A stretch of 19,918 nucleotides of DNA. It comes from JBKHJA01 sp046538375. GTDB lineage: Bacteria; Acidobacteriota; Aminicenantia; Aminicenantales; Aminicenantaceae. The position numbers were made by a program, and so were the translations under genes. Shown piece after piece: positions 7,078 through 14,010 of this stretch. The stretch lies in assembly GCA_046538375.1 (NCBI GenBank), contig JBKHJA010000048.1, positions 1 through 19,918 of the forward strand, written 5' to 3'. A model generated the notes under the pieces. The model did no database searches. It was given only the letters and a program-made list of their open reading frames with translations, and was not told where the DNA came from. How positions within the stretch are numbered: the first letter of the stretch is position 1; every line of letters begins with the position of its first letter.

Positions 7078-8271
7078 TTGGAGAAAATTGTCCTAGGTGT
7101 CTCCTCTTCCATCAGTATCTACAAATCGTGCGAGGTGGTGCGCGAATTTCAGAAACAAGACTGTCAGGTTCAGGTGATCATGACCAAAAATGCTTCCCGC
7201 ATGATTTCGCCGCTTCTTTTTTCTGCCCTCACCGGGGAGAAAGTCATAGTGGATCCCTTTGATGAGCGGTCATCGGAGAGGATAGCCCATGTGGATCTGG
7301 CTCGCCAGACTTCCCTGTATGTGGTGGCTCCGGCCACAGCCAACATCATCGGAAAGTTTGCCTCAGGAGTGGCTGACGACTTTTTATCCACTTTTTACAC
7401 TGTGGTCCGATGTCCGGTGCTGGTAGCCCCTGCCATGAATGAAGCCATGTACAGGCACCGCCAGACACAGCAGAACATCCAAAAACTGAAAGCGGGCGGT
7501 GTAAAGTTCATAGAGCCGGAAAAAGGGTATCTTGCTTGTCAAGAAGAAGGATGGGGCAGATTGGCGTCGGTGGAGAAAGTGGTGAAAGAAGGACTAAGGT
7601 TGATAAGAAAAACCCGGAGCCTGGAGGGGAAAACAGTCTTGGTCACAGCGGGCTCCACCAGAGAATTTCTGGATCCGGTTCGCTTTCTCACCAACCGCTC
7701 CTCAGGAAAGATGGGGTATGAGATTGCAGAACAAGCCAAAAAAAGAGGCGCTGAGGTTATCCTGATTTCAGGTCCCACCCCTCTTCTTCCTCCTCCAGAT
7801 GTTCAGCTGAAAAGAATACAAACAGCAGGAGAAATGGAAAAAGAAGTCACCAAACATTTTCCCAAAGCAGATATCGTGGTCATGGCAGCAGCGGTTTCAG
7901 ATTTTAAGTTTGCTGACCTCTCTTCAGAAAAGATAAAAAAGCAGCAGCTCAAGGATAAAGTTAAGCTTGTTCCCACTGAAGATATTTTAAAAAAGTTAGG
8001 AGAAAAGAAAGGGGAAAAGATTCTGGTAGGATTTGCCGCTGAAACCGGGGACGTGGTCAATAATGCTTTAAAAAAAGCAAGAGAAAAGAATCTGGATCTG
8101 ATAGCGGCCAATGATGTTCTTGGAGAGGGGATTGGCTTTGAGTCAGATTATAATCAGATCACCATGGTTTTTCCTGATGGAAAAACCGTCCCCACAGAAA
8201 AAAAGAGCAAACTTGAGATAAGCGAGGCCATCCTGGATAAGATCGAGGAAATCATTGGAAAGAAGAACTGA
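7078..8271 (+). CDS. coaBC: bifunctional phosphopantothenoylcysteine decarboxylase / phosphopantothenate-cysteine ligase
   Basis: Performs two steps of coenzyme A synthesis: CoaB joins 4'-phosphopantothenate and cysteine using CTP, and CoaC decarboxylates the product using FMN. The N-terminal CoaC flavoprotein domain (about 1-180) has the catalytic His in AHVDLARQ (His71), PAMN (Asn121) and the substrate-clamp Cys in GYLACQEEGWGR (Cys154). The C-terminal CoaB domain starts at GKTVLVTAGSTREFLDPVR, carries the dimer motif TNRSSGKMG, MAAAVSDF and the conserved EKIKK, and ends with ANDV and a GFAAET strand. The key residues of both halves are present, so both activities are expected. Length (397 residues) is normal. 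A longer frame from TTG 7063 adds five residues. The last 17 bases overlap the uracil-DNA glycosylase gene. coaD, another step of the pathway, is at 19493-19005. Confidence 0.95.
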   Translation: MEKIVLGVSSSISIYKSCEVVREFQKQDCQVQVIMTKNASRMISPLLFSALTGEKVIVDPFDERSSERIAHVDLARQTSLYVVAPATANIIGKFASGVADDFLSTFYTVVRCPVLVAPAMNEAMYRHRQTQQNIQKLKAGGVKFIEPEKGYLACQEEGWGRLASVEKVVKEGLRLIRKTRSLEGKTVLVTAGSTREFLDPVRFLTNRSSGKMGYEIAEQAKKRGAEVILISGPTPLLPPPDVQLKRIQTAGEMEKEVTKHFPKADIVVMAAAVSDFKFADLSSEKIKKQQLKDKVKLVPTEDILKKLGEKKGEKILVGFAAETGDVVNNALKKAREKNLDLIAANDVLGEGIGFESDYNQITMVFPDGKTVPTEKKSKLEISEAILDKIEEIIGKKN

Positions 8272-8917
8272 AAAACTCATTCAAGATATCCAGGAACAGT
8301 TGAAATTTTATGCCCAACTGGGAGTGGAATTTATTCCCTCGCCTCCCTCCCGGGAAACCATTTCCTCTCCTTCCCTGGAGAAGAGAATTCTGGAGTGCCG
8401 CCGATGCCCTCTTTGGGGGGAAAGGAAGAACGCGGTACCGGGAGAAGGCGATATTGAGGCGGATCTCATGTTCGTGGGTGAGGCTCCCGGCAGAGATGAA
8501 GATATCCAGGGGAGGCCTTTTGTGGGTAAGGCTGGTCAGCTTCTCACCAGGATCATTGAGGCCATGAATTTCCGAAGAGATGAAGTGTACATCACCAATG
8601 TGATAAAATGCAGGCCCCCCCATAACCGGAATCCCAGGAGGGAAGAAATCGAAAAATGTCAGGGATATCTCCTGGAGCAGATTAAGATGATAAATCCTCA
8701 GGTGATAGTGAGTCTGGGAAAAGTGGCCACAGAGTTTTTCACTCAGAGCCGGTTGAGCATATCCGCTTTGAGGGGAAAATTTCACCCTTACGGCTCCATA
8801 AAGATCATGCCCACTTTTCATCCCTCCTATATTGTAAGGAACGAGGAAAACAGAAAAATCAAAAAGATGGTCTGGGAAGACATGAAAGAGGTCATGGCCT
8901 TGCTGGGCAAAAAATGA
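8255..8917 (+). CDS. family 4 uracil-DNA glycosylase (iron-sulfur)
   Basis: Removes uracil from DNA to start base-excision repair. 220 residues with the full family-4 signature. Catalytic motif A is GEAPGRDED (75-83), followed by GRPFVGKAGQLL (86-97) and VYITNVIKCRPPHNRNP. Motif B is HPSY (189-192). Four Cys suited to a [4Fe-4S] cluster are Cys48, Cys51 (CRRC), Cys119 and Cys135. Proteins of this type are common in thermophiles and anaerobes. The start is TTG at 8255 inside the coaBC end, with GAGGAA at 8245-8250 as ribosome binding site. Its stop overlaps the priA ATG (ATGA), so repair glycosylase and PriA are translationally linked. The first 35 residues are a variable, helix-like extension seen in many bacterial members. 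Confidence 0.93.
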   Translation: MERRTEKLIQDIQEQLKFYAQLGVEFIPSPPSRETISSPSLEKRILECRRCPLWGERKNAVPGEGDIEADLMFVGEAPGRDEDIQGRPFVGKAGQLLTRIIEAMNFRRDEVYITNVIKCRPPHNRNPRREEIEKCQGYLLEQIKMINPQVIVSLGKVATEFFTQSRLSISALRGKFHPYGSIKIMPTFHPSYIVRNEENRKIKKMVWEDMKEVMALLGKK

Positions 8918-11064
8918 CCCTGTACGCTGAAGTCATTCTTTCCCTGCCTCTCCAACACAGTTTTACCTACCTGGTCCCCCCTGGTTGGGAAAAGCAGGCT
9001 GAAGTGGGATCAAGGGTTCTGGTACCGTTTAAGGAAAGGAAGCTCACCGGTTTCATCATCAACCTGAGAAAAAGAAAACTCTCTTCGGGAATCCAGCTCA
9101 AAGAAATCAGCGAGGTACTGGATGAAAGGCCGGTGTTTTCTTCCTCCTTCCTTTCTTTCACCCGGAAACTGAGTGAGTACTATCTCTCCTCATGGGGAGA
9201 AATTCTTCAAGCTTCCCTTCCACCCTCCTTTCTGCTGAAAACAGAAACAAAGATTTCCCTCACAGACAGAGGAAAGGGAGTTCGGCAAAAAAAGGACCTG
9301 GCTGCAGGTGAAAAGAAGATCTTGAATCTCCTTCAGAAAAGGCCTTACACTCCTTTTTTCTTGAGAAGAAAATTAAAATTAAAAAACCTCTCTTCCCTGC
9401 TTTCCCGGTTGGAGAAAAAAGGACTGATCTCTGTGCGCAGAGAAGTCAAGAGGAAAAAATCAACACCGCAAAAAAAATCTCCTCCCCGCTTCACCCAACT
9501 GGAAATAGATTTTTCCCTGGACAGGGAATCCAGTCAAACCGCCCAGCAGATAGCGGCCAGACTGGGACAGTCTTCTTTTTCTCCTTTCTTACTTTTTGGT
9601 GAGGGGAGGAAAAGGGAGGGGGTCTATTTTTATCTGATAAAAAGAGCTTTGCAGAATAAGAAAAAAGTGCTTTTCCTGGTTCCAGAGATTTCATTAACCC
9701 AGGCTGTGATAGAGAAATTCGAAAAAAGACTGGGCAGGCGGGTGGCTTGTCTTCACAGCCGTCTATCAGAGAAGAAAAGAGAGGCCGAGTGGAAGAGAAT
9801 AAAGGAAGGGGAAGCAGAGATCGTGGTGGGGCCCCGGTCCACTCTTCTCTCCCCCCTCCAGAATATAGGCTTGATCATCGTCGACCAAGAACAGGATGAA
9901 TCCTACTCCCAGCAGGAATCCCCCCAGTATGACACCCGCATAGGGGCCAGGTTGAGGGCCAAACAGGAGAGATGTGTGCTGGTCTGGGGGTCCTCTTTTC
10001 CTACTGTGGAGTCGTTCTACAGGGCGAAAAAGAAAGGCTTTTTACTGCCGTTATTCCAGGAAAAAAGCAGGAGAAAAGCGGAAGTGGTGGATGAAAGAAA
10101 GGAGAGGGAAGTCATCTCTCCGCTGGTTAAGGAAAGAATCGAACAGAGGCTGGAAAGGAAAGAGCCTATTTTGGTATTCGTCAACCGCAGGGGATATGCC
10201 TCTTTTCTCTTCTGTGCCCGATGCAGTCACATCCCCCGCTGCCGTGATTGTGACATTTCCCTGACCTACCATAAGAAAGATGAGAGATTAGTCTGTCATT
10301 ACTGCCAATATTCCATTCCCAGAATAGACCGCTGTCCTCGGTGTGGTGCCAAGATTATCCGCAAAAGAGGGCTGGGAATAGAGCTCATCGAGGAGGAACT
10401 GAAAAGAACTTTTCCCCAGAGCACTGTGTTATGTTTTGATACAGATGTGACCAGGACCAGGAAGGAGCAGGAAAGAATTCTCGGCCGTTTTCTCAAAGGC
10501 AAAATTGACATTCTGGTGGGAACACAGCTTTTGGCCCACCAGGTGGATTTGCCTCTGGTTTCACTGGTGGCTGTCCTTCATCCTGAAACCACTCTGACTC
10601 TACCTGATTTCCGGGCCAGCCAGAGGACCTTTCAGAATTTGAATCAGATGAAAAAATTTGCCCATGACGGAAACCAGGGAGAAGTGATCATTCAGACATC
10701 TTTTCCTCATCATTTCAGCATTCGCTGTGCTGCCGAAGATGATTATGAATCTTTTTACAAACAGGAGATCAAATTCCGCCGGTTGATGAATTATCCACCT
10801 TTTTCCTACCTGGCAGAAATTCTTTTTCAGGGAAATAATTTGAGGACTCTGGCCCAAAAATCCCGGGAGTTTTCCTCCAGGATAGGAAAATACGGAAAAG
10901 ACATAGAAATCTTGGGGCCTGCCTTGGCTTCGGTGGCCAGAGTGAGAGGAATGAAAAGAGTTCAGCTGGTTCTGAAAGCAAAAAAAAGACACCTGCTGCA
11001 GCGGGCCTTGAACGAGGCGCTCCAGGGAATCAGACTCAGAAAATCGGTCTTTCTACGGGAATAA
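8914..11064 (+). CDS. priA: PriA-like primosomal protein N' with degenerate helicase motifs
   Basis: PriA recognises stalled replication forks and starts reloading of the replicative helicase. The 716-residue protein has the PriA order: 3'-DNA-binding domain (1-105, FTYLVPPGW and RVLVPFKERKLTGFI), winged-helix region (about 125-180), helicase lobes, and the zinc module with all eight Cys (434, 437, 443, 446, 461, 464, 474, 477). PriA family signatures LVPEISLT, LPDFRASQRTFQ, GEVIIQT and NYPPFSYLAEI remain. The ATPase motifs do not: motif I, normally GVTGSGKTEVY, reads GEGRKREGVYF (229-239); DEEH reads DQEQ (324-327); GTQ..KG.DF reads GTQLLAHQVDL (536-546); QxxGRAGR reads QMKKFAHD (578-585). 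It is therefore probably a fork-binding scaffold without helicase activity, as reported for actinobacterial PriA. The frame is intact, so this is not a pseudogene. Start overlaps the previous stop by four bases. Confidence 0.9.
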   Translation: MTLYAEVILSLPLQHSFTYLVPPGWEKQAEVGSRVLVPFKERKLTGFIINLRKRKLSSGIQLKEISEVLDERPVFSSSFLSFTRKLSEYYLSSWGEILQASLPPSFLLKTETKISLTDRGKGVRQKKDLAAGEKKILNLLQKRPYTPFFLRRKLKLKNLSSLLSRLEKKGLISVRREVKRKKSTPQKKSPPRFTQLEIDFSLDRESSQTAQQIAARLGQSSFSPFLLFGEGRKREGVYFYLIKRALQNKKKVLFLVPEISLTQAVIEKFEKRLGRRVACLHSRLSEKKREAEWKRIKEGEAEIVVGPRSTLLSPLQNIGLIIVDQEQDESYSQQESPQYDTRIGARLRAKQERCVLVWGSSFPTVESFYRAKKKGFLLPLFQEKSRRKAEVVDERKEREVISPLVKERIEQRLERKEPILVFVNRRGYASFLFCARCSHIPRCRDCDISLTYHKKDERLVCHYCQYSIPRIDRCPRCGAKIIRKRGLGIELIEEELKRTFPQSTVLCFDTDVTRTRKEQERILGRFLKGKIDILVGTQLLAHQVDLPLVSLVAVLHPETTLTLPDFRASQRTFQNLNQMKKFAHDGNQGEVIIQTSFPHHFSIRCAAEDDYESFYKQEIKFRRLMNYPPFSYLAEILFQGNNLRTLAQKSREFSSRIGKYGKDIEILGPALASVARVRGMKRVQLVLKAKKRHLLQRALNEALQGIRLRKSVFLRE

Positions 11065-11091
11065 AAAAGTTCCTTTGAATTTAACCCAGGA

Positions 11092-13380
11092 TTAGGGGTG
11101 CGATCCTTCCCTGACAATATAGATAGAAGTGGTGGCGGTGATGACGTCTTCTCCTTCATATTCCACAGTGGCGGCGATATACACGGTGGTGTTGGCGGTG
11201 ATTTCGGAAGCCAAGGGTCCTGAGTAAGTGGCTGAAGCCACCCCCTCCTCATTTGTCTGTTTGGTGACCACGATCTTGTCGTTTCCAAAATGACCGATGT
11301 TCACCTGACTTCCGTTTTCATCTTGAACCTCAAAATGGACGGTGAGATTGGCCAAAGGCTTTCCGTAAGTATCCTCGACAGATGCGAATATGGTCGATTC
11401 TTCTCGGGAGGTGCTGGCCTTTATCACGTTGGGATGAGCACTGATATCCAGGGTGATATCAGAAAAATCCCGGATGATATAGACAGAAGCGCTTTTCGAA
11501 ATGTATTCTTCTCCTTCTCTGGTGGCTGTAGCGTTGATGTAAACGGTGGTGCTCTCGGTCAGCTCTTCACCCAGAGGTCCGTGATAGACCACTTTGGCCG
11601 TGCCGTTTTCGTCTGTGATCTTGGTCTTGACCGCTTCATGATCACCGAAATAGCCGATACTCACTTGTTCTCCGCTTTCGTCTTGTATTTCGAAGTAGAT
11701 GGTTTGTCCGGCCAGAGGATCTCCACCCACTGTTTGAAGAGTAGCGGTGATGGTGGAAGATCCGCGTGAGTCTCCTGCCACTATCACATTGGGCTGGGCG
11801 GTGACTTCCAGCGAGGCATCGGTGACATCCCGGATGATGTATAGGGAAGCATTCTCGGAGATGTAATCCTCTCCATCTCTGGTGGCGGTGGCGGCGATAT
11901 AGATGGTGGTGCTTTCGCTGAGTTCGTCGCTCAGGGGTCCGTAGTAGGTGGCGGCGGCTGTGCCGCTTGCGTCTGTGGTCTTGGTCACCACCATCTGATT
12001 GTTCTCGAAATAGCCGGTGTTCACCTGGTTTCCGCTCTCATCATGGATTTCGAAGTAGATGGTTTGTCCGGCCAGAGGCGCACCGCCAGCAGTGGTCAGG
12101 ATGGCAGTGACGGTGGAGGATTCTCTTGAATCGCCGGCATAAAGCACATTGGGCTGGGCGGTGACTTCCAGCGAAACGTCAGTGACATCCCGGATGATGT
12201 ATATGGAAGCATTCTCGGAGATATAATCCTCTCCATCTCTGGTGGCGGTGGCGGCGATATAGATGGTGGTGCTTTCGCTGAGTTCGTCGCTCAGGGGTCC
12301 GTAGTAGGTGGCGGCGGCTGTGCCGCTTGCGTCTGTGGTCTTGGTCACCACCATCTGATTGTTCTCGAAATAGCCGGTGTTCACCTGGTTTCCGCTCTCA
12401 TCATGGATTTCGAAGTAGATGGTTTGTCCGGCCAGAGGCGCACCGCCAGCAGTGGTCAGGATGGCAGTGACGGTGGAGGATTCTCTTGAATCGCCGGCAT
12501 AAAGCACATTGGGCTGGGCGGTGACTTCCAGGCTGGCGTCTGTAATGTCTTTGACCATATGGATGGCACAATTTGCCGAAGGGTGTTCCTCGCATCCTTC
12601 CCAGGCCACATGAGCGGTTATGTACACCGTGGTGTTTTTATCCAGCTCATCGCTTAGAGGGCCGTAGTATTGGACGGTGACAGTCCCGTTTTCATCTGTG
12701 TTTTCAGTTACCACCAGTTGATTTCCCTCGAAATAACCGAGGTTGAGTTTGGATCCTTGTTCATCGGTGATCTCAAAATGGACAGTCTGGTCAGCCAGGG
12801 GTACATCTTGAGCGGTCATTAAGGCGGCGGTGATGGTGGAAATCCCCCGGGTCTCTCCAGCCACCAGCACATTGGGCTGGGCGGAGAGTTCGAATTTTAT
12901 TCCAGAAACCTCTCGGATGACATACACAGGGCATATTTCGGAGATGGATTCTTTCCCTTCCCAGGCCACAGTGGCGTTGACATACAGAGTGGCATTGGTG
13001 GTCAATTCGTCAGAGAGGGGACCGTAATAGGAGAGGGTGACCACACCGTTGCCATCGGTGGTTTTGGACTGGACAGCTTGGTTGCCCTCAAAATAGCCCA
13101 TATTCACCTGGTTTCCGTTTTGATCATGGATTTCGAAGTAGATGGTTTCATCGGATAGAGGGACTCCGTCGTATTTTTTCAGGCTGGCTGTTATGGTGGC
13201 TCTTTGCCGGGTTTGGCCGGCGAAAAGCACATTGGGGCTTGCCGAAACGTTCAGCACTATGGAGAGAGAAGAAGGGCCGAGAGGTGAAGGTTCCTCCAGG
13301 GCCTTTCTCTTGCAGGCGGGGTAAAGGATAAAGCTTAAAGCCAGGCTGATGAGAATGGCAAATTTTATCTTTGACTTCAT
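11092..13380 (-). CDS. lipoprotein of six tandem 120-residue Ig-like (Big-1/invasin-like) repeats
   Basis: Predicted surface or periplasmic lipoprotein. A signal peptide (MKSKIKFAILISLALSFILY) ends at P-A-C, giving a plausible though non-ideal lipidation Cys23. After a short linker the rest is six repeats of exactly 120 residues. Each starts near a (S/T)A(Q/S/H)PNV motif and contains (R/S)xxS/A-T-I/V-T-A, P-L-(A/S)-x-x-T-(I/V)-(Y/H)-F-E-(I/V), a G-(Y/H)-F-(E/G) turn, T-(D/N)-x-x-G, Y-x-G-P-L and a closing Y-(I/V)-(I/V)-(R/K)-(E/D). The pattern fits bacterial Ig-like group 1 domains of intimin/invasin-type adhesins. No C-terminal anchor is visible. It ends the pil block. The ATG at 13380 has AAGGA seven bases upstream; an ATG at 13395 overlapping the previous stop would add five residues. 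An adhesive or pilus-associated role is inferred. Confidence 0.82.
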   Translation of the reverse strand: MKSKIKFAILISLALSFILYPACKRKALEEPSPLGPSSLSIVLNVSASPNVLFAGQTRQRATITASLKKYDGVPLSDETIYFEIHDQNGNQVNMGYFEGNQAVQSKTTDGNGVVTLSYYGPLSDELTTNATLYVNATVAWEGKESISEICPVYVIREVSGIKFELSAQPNVLVAGETRGISTITAALMTAQDVPLADQTVHFEITDEQGSKLNLGYFEGNQLVVTENTDENGTVTVQYYGPLSDELDKNTTVYITAHVAWEGCEEHPSANCAIHMVKDITDASLEVTAQPNVLYAGDSRESSTVTAILTTAGGAPLAGQTIYFEIHDESGNQVNTGYFENNQMVVTKTTDASGTAAATYYGPLSDELSESTTIYIAATATRDGEDYISENASIYIIRDVTDVSLEVTAQPNVLYAGDSRESSTVTAILTTAGGAPLAGQTIYFEIHDESGNQVNTGYFENNQMVVTKTTDASGTAAATYYGPLSDELSESTTIYIAATATRDGEDYISENASLYIIRDVTDASLEVTAQPNVIVAGDSRGSSTITATLQTVGGDPLAGQTIYFEIQDESGEQVSIGYFGDHEAVKTKITDENGTAKVVYHGPLGEELTESTTVYINATATREGEEYISKSASVYIIRDFSDITLDISAHPNVIKASTSREESTIFASVEDTYGKPLANLTVHFEVQDENGSQVNIGHFGNDKIVVTKQTNEEGVASATYSGPLASEITANTTVYIAATVEYEGEDVITATTSIYIVREGSHP
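11095..13254 (-). repeat. six-copy, 360-bp tandem repeat array inside the lipoprotein gene
   Basis: The array is 2160 bp, exactly six units of 360 bp, in frame and ending at the stop codon. Most units are diverged in DNA but keep the same length with no net insertion or deletion. The third and fourth units (counted from the N-terminus) are the exception: 11864-12171 and 12224-12531 are identical over 308 bases, with only a few differences on either side. That points to recent duplication or gene conversion, with possible copy-number variation between strains. Confidence 0.9.
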
Positions 13381-13387
13381 TTTTCTA

Positions 13388-13392
13388 TCCTT
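13388..13392 (-). promoter_or_regulatory. ribosome binding site favouring the 13380 start of the repeat lipoprotein
   Basis: On the minus strand AAGGA sits seven bases before the ATG at 13380. It overlaps the alternative ATG at 13395 and so cannot serve that start. The 13395 ATG overlaps the upstream stop (ATGA) and could only work by translational coupling. Confidence 0.5.
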
Positions 13393-13997
13393 CATTCATC
13401 GATATAATTGGCAAAGAAAATGGTCAGGTAGCCGGTGGCTTTGACCTTATTCTCAGCCATATCCTGGCCGTAAAAATCGACCTTGGCTTGCATTTCTATG
13501 ACCCCTTCTCCTCGCCCTTCTCTCAAGTTGACAAGTGGAGGTTCAAGCTTGGCCACTTCTCTCACTATGATGAAGGAGGCGTCCACGGTCTCCTCAATTT
13601 CCACCAGTATGGAAAGGGAACCCTCAAAAGAATAGGGAACATCCACTCCCTCTCTTTTCTTGCCGTCAGAGCGGGTGTAAGTCACCGTGTACCGGTTAAC
13701 CGTGATGCTGTTGTAATGGGAGGGACCGAGTGCGGAGGCGGGATCCATCAGTTTGGCGGTGAATGTGGCTTTGGCCGGGTCTGCGGTCACATAGGGATAT
13801 CCTGTGTCTGGGTCCACTTGGACCACGTCCGACTGGAGAAAATTCACCTCGTTTCCTTCAATATCCGTTCCGGTCAGGTTCAGCACCACCAGAAGACTGT
13901 CCGATTGGGATTCCTTGACCACAGGGTTACAGGAGAGAAGCAGAAAGAAACCGGTAAGGATGGAAATTGTTTTTATGGCCTTTTTTGTTTCTTTCAT
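13392..13997 (-). CDS. lipoprotein of unknown function downstream of pilQ
   Basis: 201 residues with a textbook lipoprotein signal: basic start MKETKKAIK, hydrophobic core, then L-L-S-C with Cys23 as lipid site. The mature part looks like beta-rich extracytoplasmic protein: DSLLVVLNLTGTDIEGNEV, a DPDTGYPYVTADPAKATF segment, then strands ending in KVKATGYLTIFFANYIDE. I recognise no catalytic motif or named family. The mature part has no Cys beyond the lipidation site. It starts 13 bases after pilQ and ends overlapping the alternative start of the repeat lipoprotein, so it is almost certainly co-transcribed with both. Its position suggests a pilus accessory or a partner of the repeat lipoprotein, but that is inference from context only. 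Confidence 0.8.
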   Translation of the reverse strand: MKETKKAIKTISILTGFFLLLSCNPVVKESQSDSLLVVLNLTGTDIEGNEVNFLQSDVVQVDPDTGYPYVTADPAKATFTAKLMDPASALGPSHYNSITVNRYTVTYTRSDGKKREGVDVPYSFEGSLSILVEIEETVDASFIIVREVAKLEPPLVNLREGRGEGVIEMQAKVDFYGQDMAENKVKATGYLTIFFANYIDE

Positions 13998-14010
13998 TTT
14001 TGGTGCCCTA

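Noticed and set aside
8252..8821. 189-codon minus-strand open frame
   Set aside because: Antisense to the well-supported uracil-DNA glycosylase gene; a shadow of its codon use.
8914..11064. priA as a pseudogene
   Set aside because: Although the helicase motifs are gone, the frame is uninterrupted for 716 codons, the eight zinc Cys and several family signatures are kept, and the gene is translationally coupled to its neighbour. This fits functional change better than decay.
11065..11091. Terminator between the converging priA and repeat-lipoprotein genes
   Set aside because: Only 4-bp stems (for example GGAA/TTCC or AAAG/CTTT) can be drawn in this 27-base gap; these are too weak to call an intrinsic terminator in either direction.
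11290..11769. 159-codon plus-strand open frame
   Set aside because: It lies antisense within the repeat lipoprotein gene. The open frame arises from the repeated composition of that gene, and the peptide has no ribosome binding site or family resemblance.
11864..12531. Insertion sequence or CRISPR array as the source of the repeats
   Set aside because: The repeats are 360 bp, contiguous, in frame and coding for Ig-like domains; there are no spacers, terminal inverted repeats or transposase.
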